Shown piece after piece: positions 33,218 through 44,742 of a stretch of DNA of 64,000 nt. Each line of letters opens with the position of its first letter. Within the stretch, counting starts at the first letter, position 1. Location: assembly GCA_009760885.1 (NCBI GenBank), contig CM019693.1:46630751-46694750 (forward strand), written 5' to 3'. The translations under genes and the position numbers were made by a program. Below the pieces are notes generated by a model, which saw only the letters and a list, made by a program, of their open reading frames with translations, was not told the DNA's origin and made no database searches. This stretch comes from Achatina immaculata (taxonomy: Eukaryota; Mollusca; Gastropoda; Stylommatophora; Achatinidae).

Positions 33218-34764
33218 ATAGCTTGTTTTGGGATTCTCTGATCATTTCTTCTCATCAAGTGACCAACATATGTCCATCTCTTTTTCCTGATCACCCGTGA
33301 GACTGGTTGTTGTTCAGTCATCTGTCTTATCTCTGCATTGTTCTTGAATTCATTCCACTTGATGCCGAGTATTTTCCTTAGGCATTTGTTTTCAAAAGAG
33401 TCTAATTTCTTTTCTATTTCTTTAGTTGTTTTCCAGCTTTTGCATGCATAAATGAGGGTGGATATTACATTTGAATTGAATAGTCTTAACTTGGTTTTTG
33501 TGCTTATAACTTTTGAATTCCATATGTTCTCAAGATTCTTGAAGATTGATGCTGCTTTTGCAATTCTGATCCTAACTTCCTTTCTAGTGTCACCATCCTG
33601 GTCTATGTAGCTGCCAAGGTATGCAAATTGATTGACTTCTTCAATATATGTCCCTTCTATGTGTATTTTTCCATTTTGATTGATGGGAATTTTCATTATT
33701 TTTGTTTTGTCCTTGTTAATTTCAAGTCCTATTTTGCTAGCCAGTGAAGATAGGCTATCTGTTTTTTCTTGCATGGAATTCACATTATTACTGATAAGAG
33801 TTATGTCATCAGCAAAATCAAGATCTTCTAGTTGGGTCCCATGTACCCAGTCAATACCTGTGTTACCTGTGCAGCATTTTGTCATTATGAAGTCTATTGT
33901 AATCCCAAAAAGTAAAGGAGACAGTATACATCCTTGTTTCACACCTGTTTCAATCTGGAACCATTCACTCATCCCTTCTTCTGTCTTGACTGCACAACCA
34001 TATCCATTGTATAAGTCCTTAATGATGTTGACAATTTTAGATGGTATTCTAAAGCAGGTGCAGAAATTCAAATTCCTTGTAGCAGTAATAACTTCAGATG
34101 GGAAATGCAGAACAGAAATTAGGAACAGAATAGGTCAAGCAAAGACTGCATTTCAGAGAATGAGAAACATATTAACCAACACATCCTTATCAATGAATGT
34201 TAGAAAACGAGTCCTAAAATGCTATATTGAACCTATCTTGTTATATGGAAGTGAATCATGGACAACAGGCAGGTCTGCACAAAAATCATTGGAAACAGCA
34301 GAAATGTGGTTTATTAGAAGAATGTTGCAAATCCCCTGGACAGCAAAAATAACTAATGAAGAATGTATGAGAAGAGTTGGAGAGACAAACAAATCTTGTC
34401 AAAAAGACAAGAGACAGACAATGTACATTCATAGGACATGCAATGGGAAGAGGGGGCATTGAAAATATTATAACAGGAAAAATGGAAGGAAGAAGATCAA
34501 GAGAAAGATCAAGAGAAAGACCAAGAGAAATGATACTGGACAGTCTGACGAGATGGTGTGAGAGGAGATCACCAACTGAGCTGATGGCCTGCATGAAGGA
34601 TCGTGTACTCTGGAGAAGCATAATAGCCAACGCCAGTCGGCACGGCACCTAATGATGATGATGATGCAGGATTCTTAGATTTTCTTTAAATAATACTCTG
34701 TGCAGGATTCTTAGATTTTCTCAAAATAATACTCTGTGCAGGATTCTTAGATTTTCTCCAAATA
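33218..34764. repeat. Second copy of a 1,547-bp tandem duplication
   Basis: 31671-33217 is repeated at 33218-34764 with a constant offset of 1,547 bp and no difference that I noticed. It carries a truncated LINE-C (33218-34044, minus), the LINE-A 3' end (34054-34664, plus) and a short stretch of 36-bp satellite. The left junction joins a satellite aata to the LINE-C tagc sequence, sharing only ata. Confidence 0.92.
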
Positions 34765-35037
34765 ATACTCTGTGCAGGATTCTTAGATTTTCTCCAAATA
34801 ATACTCTGTGCAGGATTCTTAGATTTTCTCTAAATAATACTCTGTGCAGGATTCTTAGATTTTCTCTAAATAAGACTCTGTGCAGGATTCTTAGATTTTC
34901 TCTAAATAATACTCTGTGCAGGATTCTTAGATTTTCTCCAAATAATACTCTGTGCAGGATTCTTAGATTTTCTCTAAATAATACTCTGTGCAGGATTCTT
35001 AGATTTTCTCCAAATAATACTCTGTGCAGGATTCTGA
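34667..35037. repeat. 36-bp satellite, final segment
   Basis: About ten units of the satellite seen at 30765-30905, with tctctaaata and tctccaaata variants. The stretch 33120-33217 holds three more. Confidence 0.9.
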
Positions 35038-35159
35038 ATAGCATGTCTGCTGCTGGCCTGTTCTCACAGTTCAAATAGTTATATTTTAAAAATTGGTTAG
35101 AAGAAAACTAAAGAATGATGTATTATGTTATCTTTTTTTATGTGTGTCGCATAACATAC

Positions 35160-35251
35160 CTCTGTGAGCTGGGGGATCAGACTTGATTGACTAGTCTGTA
35201 GAGTTATCCACAATCCTCGCACGCCTGCAGATTTCCACTGTATAAGTGCTT
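35160..35251 (-). CDS. NUDT6: NUDT6-like exon, middle of the N-terminal domain
   Basis: The acceptor aagtttcttcctttcag and donor GAG/gtatgt are both strong. The 92-bp exon (2 bases plus 30 codons) reads ALIQWKSAGVRGLWITLQ and then SSLIPQLTE. It aligns with the family's Q-W-x-S-x-G-x-x-x-x-W segment, which precedes LGF-x-FHHA. The frame is open and the phases agree. It sits in a repeat-free island of about 300 bp between two satellites. Confidence 0.9.
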
Positions 35252-35339
35252 CTGAAAGGAAGAAACTTTGTTTAAGGCAACTTCTCCAGACCAATGCAGG
35301 GATGGTCAGAATTTTGTTTACAAGCTACATTTTAAAACT

Positions 35340-36430
35340 GAGCTAACAACATCTCCATATTTTACTGTCAGCCTTACATAAAACTTAGCTAAGAACATCT
35401 TCATGTTTTACTGTCAGCCTTACATAAAACTTAGCTACCAACATCTTCATGTTTTACTGTCAGCCTTACATAAAACTTAGCTACCAACATCTTCATGTTT
35501 TACTGTCAGCCTTACATAAAACTTAGCTAAGAACATCTTCATGTTTTATAGTCAGTCTTACATAAAACTTAGCTACCAACATCTTCATATTTTAATGTCA
35601 GCCTTACATAAAACTTAGCTAAGAACATCTTCATATTTTAATGTCAGCCTTACATAGAACTTAGCTACCAACATCATCATATTTTAATGTCAGCCTTACA
35701 TAAAACTTAGCTAAGAACATCTTCATATTTTATTGTCAGCCTTACATAAAACGTAGCTACCAACATCTTCATATTTTATTGTCAGCCTTACATAAAACTT
35801 AGCTAAGAACATCTTCATATTTTATTGTCAGCCTTACATAAAACGTAGCTACCAACATCTTCATATTTTACTGTCAGCCTTACATAAAACTTAGCTACCA
35901 ACATTTTCATATTTTACTGTCAGCCTTACATAAAACTTAGCTACCAACATTTTCATATTTTAATGTCAGCCTTACATAAAACTTAGCTAAGAACATCTTC
36001 ATATTTTAATGTCAGCCTTACATAAAACTTAGCTAAGAACATCTTCATGTTTTACTGTCAGCCTTACATAAAACTTAGCTACCAACATCTTCATGCTTTA
36101 CTGTCAGCCTTACATAAAACTTAGCTAAGAACATCTTCATGTTTTACTGTCAGCCTTACATAAAACTTAGCTAAGAACATCTTCATATTTTAATGTCAGC
36201 CTTACATAAAACTTAGCTAAGAACATCTTCATATTTTAATGTCAGCCTTACATAGAACTTAGCTACCAACATCTTCATATTTTAATGTCAGCCTTACATA
36301 AAACTTAGCTAAGAACATCTTCATATCTTAAAATCAGCCTAACATAAAACTTAGCTACCAACATCTTCATATTTTACTGTCAGCCTTATATAAAACTTAG
36401 CTACCAACATCTTCATATTTTGCTGTCAGC
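35340..36430. repeat. 46-bp satellite, second family
   Basis: About twenty-four units of gtcagccttacataaaactt plus a tagctaccaacatcttcat segment. Two variants (ctaccaac, ctaagaac) intermix. It is unrelated in sequence to the 46-bp satellite at 1.5-5.1 kb. PLE-A inserts at 36431. Confidence 0.92.
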
Positions 36431-36480
36431 CTCTCCTTTCTCATACCGCTATTGACCTCACTTTAGCCACATACAAGAAG

Positions 36481-37131
36481 ATGTGCTTCACCTCTCACAT
36501 TAATTTTCTTAACAACTGTCTTCGCCTGAAGGTCATTCCTAAAGGTTTTACTTCTAAGTTTTCACTTGTCATGGGTACTCTCCACCCTAGGATTTGCCAG
36601 CGTCTTTATGCTATCAAAACCAAATGTGCTTTCCAAAGAATGTGCTGCATCACTGAGAAGCACACTAAACTCCTCTCAAATCTTGACAGTCAGATCGCTC
36701 AACTCTCTGCCCATCTCCACCAAGTTACACATGATAATTACCTCATTTATTGCCTGATCCATGAGATTATTCACTCCACCTACAGACAATTCTACCTGCA
36801 ACTTTCTTCTCTCAAAAAGCAGAAACTTTCTGCTATCTGTCCTGCTCCAGCCTCTCCCCGACCCACCACCGCCTGTGCTCCCACTAAGGTGGTTTGTATC
36901 CCTCCTGATATTCCACTGTCAGCTGATGAACTGTCTGTCTTGGGCAAGGGTTTACAGTTTGTTCCCTTCCATCCATCTGCTGACCAGTTCTCACTCCTTC
37001 AAGATGTCCACAATTTCCATCGCAGACTGCCTTTGAAGTTCCATTTCCAAGACGCGACCCAACCTTCATCATCCCAATCCACTTCCGATGATGACCCTTT
37101 CTCTTGCTTCTCTAAACAACCATCCACCTGA
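36481..37131 (+). pseudogene. PLE-A N-terminal region
   Basis: 216 codons. A helical region rich in leucine and lysine is followed by the segment PLSADELSVLGKGLQFVP, a conserved block ahead of the RT in Penelope-like proteins. The frame ends at 37131; the reading resumes in another frame with the LYIDHTLHEIRKLRL segment. The ATG at 36481 lies 50 bp after the element's left edge and is a plausible original start. Confidence 0.75.
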
Positions 37132-37230
37132 ACACCTTCTGCAAGAGCGTCTCGTTCCTTGGACCTCTACATTGATCACACTCTCCATGAAATCCGCAAG
37201 CTTCGCCTTCCCCGTGTACGACACTCTAAC

Positions 37231-39196
37231 CTGACCCCCGGGGAGCAGCGCGCACTTCACAACTCCAGCGCAGGCGTGATATCGTGATCAAAAGTGCAGA
37301 CAAGGGCGGGGCCACTGTTTGTTGGAAGAAAGAATTGTACATCCAAGAGGCCATGGCCCAGCTGAGCAACACTGAATTCTATGCCTCTCTACCTCAAGAT
37401 CCCACTCTGGCCAACAATCATCATGTTCGTGACACTATCAATGAACTCATCCACAAGACTGTTCTTTCTCCCTCTGCTACTCATCTACATATCTGCAACA
37501 GCTGCTTAGGAAAGCCATCCTTTTATCTACTCCCTAAGATACACAAACAAGGCAACCCGGGAAGGTCCATAGTGTCCGCATGTTCCTGCCCTACAGAACA
37601 AATCTCTGATGTTCTTGACAGTATCTTTCAACCTTTTGTCATTAGTCTGCCCACTTATCTTAAGGACACAAATCACACTCTCACTACTTTTGAGACCTTT
37701 ACACTCCTGCCTGGTCACACCTACTGTATCTGCACCCTTGATGTAGCGTCCTGATGCGCATCCATCCTGCATGATCAGGGACTTCAGGCCATGAAGTTCT
37801 TTCTGAACAAAAGACGCAATCCCTCTATTCCTATATCTACTATTCTGTGCCTTACACGACTTGTCCTCCAACTTAATTCTGAATTCAATGGCCTTTACTT
37901 CGAATAGTTTAGTGGTGTGGCCATGGGTACCAAAATGGGCCCCAGCTACGCATGTCTGTTCATGGGCCACTTCAAACACAAGGTTCTGAGAGCCTTTAGA
38001 GGCTTTTTTCCAGCCTTCTATAGACGCTACATAGATGATGGCAATGGGGTCACATCAATGCCAGAGGAAGACCTCAACAACTTTATCAGTTTTGTTAAGG
38101 AGTACAATCCTGTCATTTCTTCCACCTCCCATGTCTCTACTACTTCTGTTAACTTACTTGACATTGCCGTTACTATCGGCCCTACCGGGCCTACTACTTC
38201 TGTCCACTATAAACTGACCCCCGGGGAGCAGCGCGCACTTCACAACTCCAGCGCAGGCGTGATATCGTGATCAAAAGTGCAGACAAGGGCGGGGCCACTG
38301 TTTGTTGGAAGAAAGAATTGTACATCCAAGAGGCCATGGCCCAGCTGAGCAACACTGAATTCTATGCCTCTCTACCTCAAGATCCCACTCTGGCCAACAA
38401 TCATCATGTTCGTGACACTATCAATGAACTCATCCACAAGACTGTTCTTTCTCCCTCTGCTACTCATCTACATATCTGCAACAGCTGCTTAGGAAAGCCA
38501 TCCTTTTATCTACTCCCTAAGATACACAAACAAGGCAACCCGGGAAGGTCCATAGTGTCCGCATGTTCCTGCCCTACAGAACAAATCTCTGATGTTCTTG
38601 ACAGTATCTTTCAACCTTTTGTCATTAGTCTGCCCACTTATCTTAAGGACACAAATCACACTCTCACTACTTTTGAGACCTTTACACTCCTGCCTGGTCA
38701 CACCTACTGTATCTGCACCCTTGATGTAGCGTCCTGATGCGCATCCATCCTGCATGATCAGGGACTTCAGGCCATGAAGTTCTTTCTGAACAAAAGACGC
38801 AATCCCTCTATTCCTATATCTACTATTCTGTGCCTTACACGACTTGTCCTCCAACTTAATTCTGAATTCAATGGCCTTTACTTCGAATAGATTAGTGGTG
38901 TGGCCATGGGTACCAAAATGGGCCCCAGCTACGCATGTCTGTTCATGGGCCACTTCAAACACAAGGTTCTGAGAGCCTTTAGAGGCTTTTTTCCAGCCTT
39001 CTATAGACGCTACATAGATGATGGCAATGGGGTCACATCAATGCCAGAGGAAGACCTCAACAACTTTATCAGTTTTGTTAAGGAGTACAATCCTGTCATT
39101 TCTTCCACCTCCCATGTCTCTACTACTTCTGTTAACTTACTTGACATTGCCGTTACTATCGGCCCTACCGGGCCTACTACTTCTGTCCACTATAAA
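37231..39196. repeat. 983-bp tandem duplication inside the PLE-A RT
   Basis: 37231-38213 is repeated at 38214-39196 with only scattered substitutions (for example tagttt/tagatt after tcgaa). Both copies carry IKSADKGGATV, LLPKIHKQGNPGRS and YRRYIDDG and share the same stop after TLDVAS. The breakpoints share only CT. Confidence 0.92.
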
Positions 39197-40704
39197 CTTA
39201 CAGACTCCCACAGCTATCTCTTGTACTCTTCCTCCCATCCCGGATCGTGTAAGGACTCTATTCTTTTTTCCTGGCTTCTTAGGTTGCGACGTTTGTGTAC
39301 TGAGGATGCTGACTTCCATGACCAAGCCTACAAAATTGTAGACTTCTTCGGCCAACACAGCTATCAAGAACATATTATTTCGTCGTCTTGGAAATGCATT
39401 GGTTATATGTGGCAACAAGCCCTCACTCCTAAACCGCACTGTAGCTCAGACAGAGTTAAACTGGTACTTAACGTACCACCCTCACAGTTTGGTGGTTAAG
39501 AACATACTATTTTCCACCATCTCCGCATCCTCTAAACCAAGCCTGATACACGTGAACTCTTTGAGGAACCCCCATTGGTGGCCTACAGATGGGACAAGAA
39601 CCTCAAGGACCTTTTTGTTCATAGTTGCCCTAAGACAGATGATACTTTTTAATGGTACCAGACGTTGCGGACATCACAGATGCAACACTTGCTCATTTGT
39701 TGTTGAAGTTAGACAGATCTCCTTCCTTAAGTCCATGTTATCAATTCAGGAGGACTTCACCTGCACTTCATGCAATGTTATTTATGCTATTATGTGCAAA
39801 CGTTGTGATATGAAGTATATAGGGGAGATAAGTTTGTGCTTACATCATTTTCGCCAACATCTTAACGATATTTCTAAAAGGGCTTGGACACCTGTGGCTA
39901 AACATTTTTGCCGTAGCAACCACAGGGGAAAGCAGGACATTTCTGTTAGTGCGATCTGCTCTTGTTCTGCTGATGCATGATCTCGGAGGTTCCTAGAACT
40001 GCGCCTTACTTTCCAGGCTGGCTGTCTCCACCCAGTTAGAATTAACAATGTCTTCAGCTTCCTTTAACTTCCTTAGTTTTCTACATTTTTTTTCTGCGAT
40101 TTATACTCTACTTTCTTGCTTCTTTCTCCTAGCTTCCCACTGCCAACTTCTCCGGCGGCTTATTGATTTGTATTGCCCCTTTGGGCTTGGTCCTATTCAC
40201 CAAGTTTATTATCTCCCTGCTTCCCTTGCCCCACTACAATTTGTGTCTCTAGTGTGCTACATGTGTTTTTTATGGCACCTTCTGTTCGTTCCTAGTTCTT
40301 CTTTCATTATCTCTCCACTTCTCCTCCAACACCTGCACTACAGGTGTCTATTGTCCTTCCATTTCTACTTTTCACCGCCTCCTACTTCCTGTCTTCTGGT
40401 TTCCCTCGTGGCTCCCTGTGGTCTCTATGCCTAGTCAAAGGGACACACATTTTTGAGTTGTTTCCTATTCAAGAGGACACCACTCAGATAAGCTATATGT
40501 CATTTTGTTTGTGTATGTAATCCTCGAAAAAGGCTACTGGATATTGTATGTTTTTCATTTATACATTCTCATCTTACTCTCATACTTTCTATTCATTTTT
40601 TTTCTCATTTTACTCAATCCCTCTGCTGCTTTGTAAAACTGCACCATACACCTCTATTCATCTTTATTATTTGAACCAGTTTTACTGCAGTTGCCATCCC
40701 TTTT

Positions 40705-41105
40705 ATCTGTAAATAATAATGTCACACTTGACAGTATCAGTGTAAATAATGATGTTACACATGGGGGGAATTGATGTAAATAATGTCACACTTGGGAGGA
40801 TTGATGTAAATAATGATGTCACACTTGACAGTATCAATGTAAATAATGATGTTACACTTGACAGTATCAACATAAATAATGATGTCACACTTGACATTAT
40901 CAATGTAAATAATGATGTCACACTTGACAGTATCAATATATATAATGACGTCACACTTGACAGTATCAATGTAAATAATGATGTCACACTTGACAGTATC
41001 AACATAAATAATTATGTCACACTTGACATTATCAATGTAAATAATGATGTCACACTTGACAGTATCAATATATATATATATAATGATGTCACACTTGACA
41101 GTATC
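40705..41105. repeat. 33-bp satellite with TGATGTCA core (duplicate at 42758-43156)
   Basis: About twelve units of gatgtcacacttgacagtat plus a caatgtaaataat segment. Open frames on both strands here are produced by the period, a multiple of three. The copy at 42758-43156 comes from the 2,053-bp duplication. Confidence 0.9.
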
Positions 41106-41857
41106 AGTGTTTTAAAAGCAGTGACGTGACAAGCTGTACTGACTGGAGAAAATGAACTGAACAGACATAATAAAATTATTTTACAGCAGCAAAGCTAAGG
41201 AAAGTGAACCTCTAATTTAATGACATTTGCATGTTCAACAAACTTTTTAAACATTTTAGCAAACAAATATTTTATTTTTTTGTTAGAACAAATTTCAAAA
41301 GCAAAACAAATTTATGAAAAGTCCTTTTTAATACCTAAAAACATCAATAAAAATGCTTGAACTTGCGATGCATTCTGGGTAATGGACACTTATTACTTTT
41401 GCTGTGTCTCCGACTCCGAGAAATTTGGTCCAGAATGTATGTCTAAGAATCAAAAAGGTGGGCAGATGCAAAGCTCTCGCGCCGAGATATAAACAGGCTG
41501 AATGTAACAGAAGTGAAGAACTCCAGCAAATTAATTATGAAGATGACTTGTGAACAGGGAGATAGAAGAAGTGTTTGAGTGAGTGAGTAATGAAATTATT
41601 TCTTTGAGGAAAGAAAGAAACTGAAAACAAACAAATAAATGATCTTTATTTCTGAAGGGTGAAGAACTGGGCACATAGGCCCATCTGACATTCTGCCCTT
41701 CATCTTTTATTCTTATCACACATTTGACTGGGATGGTAAGTGAGCTCAGGCATATGGCTGCAAAGTTCCATAAATATAGTTATGATGGTTGCTGAGAGCA
41801 GATGGTCTCCATCATATGAATAATTTGTCTGATTGCTCTCATTGGAAGTCAGACTTT
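41106..41857. other. Spacer, nothing coding (duplicate at 43157-43908)
   Basis: AT-rich. It includes the dispersed repeat end at 41638-41712 that resembles 19383-19460. No exon with splice sites and no transposase was recognised. Confidence 0.45.
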
Positions 41858-44085
41858 GTGATATGAAGTATATAGGGGAGATAAGTTTGTGCTTACATCA
41901 TTTTCGCCAACATCTTAACGATATTTCTAAAAGGGCTTGGACACCTGTGGCTAAACATTTTTGCCGTAGCAACCACAGGGGAAAGCAGGACATTTCTGTT
42001 AGTGCGATCTGCTCTTGTTCTGCTGATGCATGATCTCGGAGGTTCCTAGAACTGCGCCTTACTTTCCAGGCTGGCTGTCTCCACCCAGTTAGAATTAACA
42101 ATGTCTTCAGCTTCCTTTAACTTCCTTAGTTTTCTACATTTTTTTTCTGCGATTTATACTCTACTTTCTTGCTTCTTTCTCCTAGCTTCCCACTGCCAAC
42201 TTCTCCGGCGGCTTATTGATTTGTATTGCCCCTTTGGGCTTGGTCCTATTCACCAAGTTTATTATCTCCCTGCTTCCCTTGCCCCACTACAATTTGTGTC
42301 TCTAGTGTGCTACATGTGTTTTTTATGGCACCTTCTGTTCGTTCCTAGTTCTTCTTTCATTATCTCTCCACTTCTCCTCCAACACCTGCACTACAGGTGT
42401 CTATTGTCCTTCCATTTCTACTTTTCACCGCCTCCTACTTCCTGTCTTCTGGTTTCCCTCGTGGCTCCCTGTGGTCTCTATGCCTAGTCAAAGGGACACA
42501 CATTTTTGAGTTGTTTCCTATTCAAGAGGACACCACTCAGATAAGCTATATGTCATTTTGTTTGTGTATGTAATCCTCGAAAAAGGCTACTGGATATTGT
42601 ATGTTTTTCATTTATACATTCTCATCTTACTCTCATACTTTCTATTCATTTTTTTTCTCATTTTACTCAATCCCTCTGCTGCTTTGTAAAACTGCACCAT
42701 ACACCTCTATTCATCTTTATTATTTGAACCAGTTTTACTGCAGTTGCCATCCCTTTTATCTGTAAATAATAATGTCACACTTGACAGTATCAGTGTAAAT
42801 AATGATGTTACACATGGGGGGAATTGATGTAAATAATGTCACACTTGGGAGGATTGATGTAAATAATGATGTCACACTTGACAGTATCAATGTAAATAAT
42901 GATGTTACACTTGACAGTATCAACATAAATAATGATGTCACACTTGACATTATCAATGTAAATAATGATGTCACACTTGACAGTATCAATATATATAATG
43001 ACGTCACACTTGACAGTATCAATGTAAATAATGATGTCACACTTGACAGTATCAACATAAATAATTATGTCACACTTGACATTATCAATGTAAATAATGA
43101 TGTCACACTTGACAGTATCAATATATATATATAATGATGTCACACTTGACAGTATCAGTGTTTTAAAAGCAGTGACGTGACAAGCTGTACTGACTGGAGA
43201 AAATGAACTGAACAGACATAATAAAATTATTTTACAGCAGCAAAGCTAAGGAAAGTGAACCTCTAATTTAATGACATTTGCATGTTCAACAAACTTTTTA
43301 AACATTTTAGCAAACAAATATTTTATTTTTTTGTTAGAACAAATTTCAAAAGCAAAACAAATTTATGAAAAGTCCTTTTTAATACCTAAAAACATCAATA
43401 AAAATGCTTGAACTTGCGATGCATTCTGGGTAATGGACACTTATTACTTTTGCTGTGTCTCCGACTCCGAGAAATTTGGTCCAGAATGTATGTCTAAGAA
43501 TCAAAAAGGTGGGCAGATGCAAAGCTCTCGCGCCGAGATATAAACAGGCTGAATGTAACAGAAGTGAAGAACTCCAGCAAATTAATTATGAAGATGACTT
43601 GTGAACAGGGAGATAGAAGAAGTGTTTGAGTGAGTGAGTAATGAAATTATTTCTTTGAGGAAAGAAAGAAACTGAAAACAAACAAATAAATGATCTTTAT
43701 TTCTGAAGGGTGAAGAACTGGGCACATAGGCCCATCTGACATTCTGCCCTTCATCTTTTATTCTTATCACACATTTGACTGGGATGGTAAGTGAGCTCAG
43801 GCATATGGCTGCAAAGTTCCATAAATATAGTTATGATGGTTGCTGAGAGCAGATGGTCTCCATCATATGAATAATTTGTCTGATTGCTCTCATTGGAAGT
43901 CAGACTTTGTTTGAGACTTTCAATATGATAAAAGATGGCTCTGAAGCAATTTAAGAGATGTCAAAAAAGAGGTCACGTAGTTTCCCCTGTAGTTCTAAAC
44001 TACACCTTTTGTGTACAATGACATATATTATGTTAATTTGTCACTGAATGTAAGGAAGGTACCTGATTTTATTTCCCAACTGCAG

Positions 44086-44179
44086 GCATGTGATGCAGGT
44101 TGGAATTTATCATTTTCCAGTTTCAAATTAAACGGAGCTCTTCTTTATGTAGCTACAGCAAGGAAATCTTTCAAGTCAG
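44086..44179 (+). other. Possible exon of an unknown gene on the plus strand
   Basis: The open frame reads ACDAGWNLSFSSFKLNGALL, then YVATARKSFKS. It is preceded by a good acceptor (gattttatttcccaactgcag) and followed by TCAG/gtctat. The strand is opposite to NUDT6. I do not recognise the family, and no partner exon was found. It could be chance or an old transposon. Confidence 0.2.
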
Positions 44180-44261
44180 GTCTATGGGATCTTTCTATGC
44201 CTGTGTCCACACATACACAAAAACTATTTTGTTTTAAATATTCTCATTCAAGACAGTTCTG

Positions 44262-44495
44262 AACCATGAAAGTTCACACCTGCAGGCAGGCCATACATCA
44301 ACCATGAAAGTTCACACCTGCAGGCAGGCTATACATCAACCATGAAAGTTCATACCTGCAGGCAGGCTATACATCAACCATGAAAGTTCACACCTGCAAG
44401 CAGGCTATACATCAACCATGAAAGTTCATACCTGCAAGCAGGCTATACATCAATCATGAAAGTTCATACCTGCAGGCAGGCCATACAACAATCAC
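44262..44495. repeat. 38-bp satellite
   Basis: Six units of catgaaagttcacacctgca plus a ggcaggctatacatca segment, with t/c and a/g variants. Confidence 0.9.
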
Positions 44496-44585
44496 ATGGT
44501 TAAAACAGCTGATGGTTTGCTGAACACCAACATTATAACCTAATTCATTGTAAAACGAACAAGCACTTTTCCAAAGCCAATTTAC

Positions 44586-44659
44586 CTTTCATTTTTGTCA
44601 TGAAATCATTCAAATTCTTGGATGTCTGATCTGCTACATCCACTAAAACTCCACCAAAT
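44586..44659 (-). CDS. NUDT6: NUDT6-like exon starting with FGGV
   Basis: The acceptor is cactgatttaattccag and the donor AAAG/gtaaattgg. The 74-bp exon (1 base, 24 codons, 1 base) reads FGGVLVDVADQTSKNLNDFM and then TKMK. The first base would complete an arginine codon, giving the R-F-G-G-V start typical of the conserved part of NUDT6. Joined to 35160-35251 it gives TKMKEALIQWK without a frame break. The upstream exon with the initiator and any targeting peptide was not found. Confidence 0.87.
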
Positions 44660-44742
44660 CTGGAATTAAATCAGTGTAGAGTGTCAGACTAATAAGCATC
44701 CAGGCAGACAGTTCAAATAATAACAAACATCTACAGTATATA

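Larger units (their letters stand above)
36431..40660 (+). mobile_element. PLE-A, longest copy, with internal duplication
   Basis: The N-terminal frame (36481-37131) is followed by a frameshift, then RT segments with IKSADKGGATV, LLPKIHKQGNPGRS, GVAMGTKMGPSYAC and FYRRYIDDGNG. A 983-bp part of the RT is tandemly duplicated (37231-39196). The C-terminal part (39197-39980) has an HCSSDRVKLVL segment, a decayed knuckle, and the GIY-YIG domain with NVIYAIMCKRC and KYIGE. The 3' UTR runs to about 40660. There are several stops and frameshifts, but the catalytic YIDD is kept. Confidence 0.9.
39805..43908. repeat. 2,053-bp tandem duplication (PLE-A 3' end, satellite and spacer)
   Basis: 39805-41857 is repeated at 41858-43908. 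The only difference I noticed is a TA unit (2 bp) in a microsatellite. The block holds the last part of the GIY-YIG domain, the PLE-A 3' UTR, a 33-bp satellite and 750 bp of spacer. The junction shares ttgt with both ends. Confidence 0.93.
7968..44659 (-). other. NUDT6: NUDT6-like Nudix hydrolase gene (span of five internal exons)
   Basis: Five minus-strand exons with GT..AG borders join without a frame break: 74, 92, 106, 114 and 203 bp. The joined protein of about 196 residues follows animal NUDT6 in order: an FGGV start, a Q-W-K-S-x-G segment, an LGFDFHHA segment, a P-G-Y-A-x-H linker, a W-K-L-P-G-G strand and a full Nudix box. Nudix enzymes hydrolyse nucleoside diphosphates linked to another moiety, using Mg bound by the box glutamates. 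The introns are about 9.3, 6.4, 9.9 (plus 1.4 kb of flank) and 9.0 kb and consist mostly of transposons and satellites. The N-terminal exon and the C-terminal exon (roughly 60 residues in vertebrate homologues) are not visible. The assignment rests on recalled family features, not a database search. Confidence 0.88.

Noticed and set aside
36884..39439. Minus-strand frames of 63-150 codons opposite PLE-A
   Set aside because: Antisense shadows of the PLE-A coding region with no motif of their own.
40703..41129. Repetitive frames on both strands (N-N-D-V-T-L-D type)
   Set aside because: A 33-bp period keeps frames open on both strands; also duplicated at 42756-43143.
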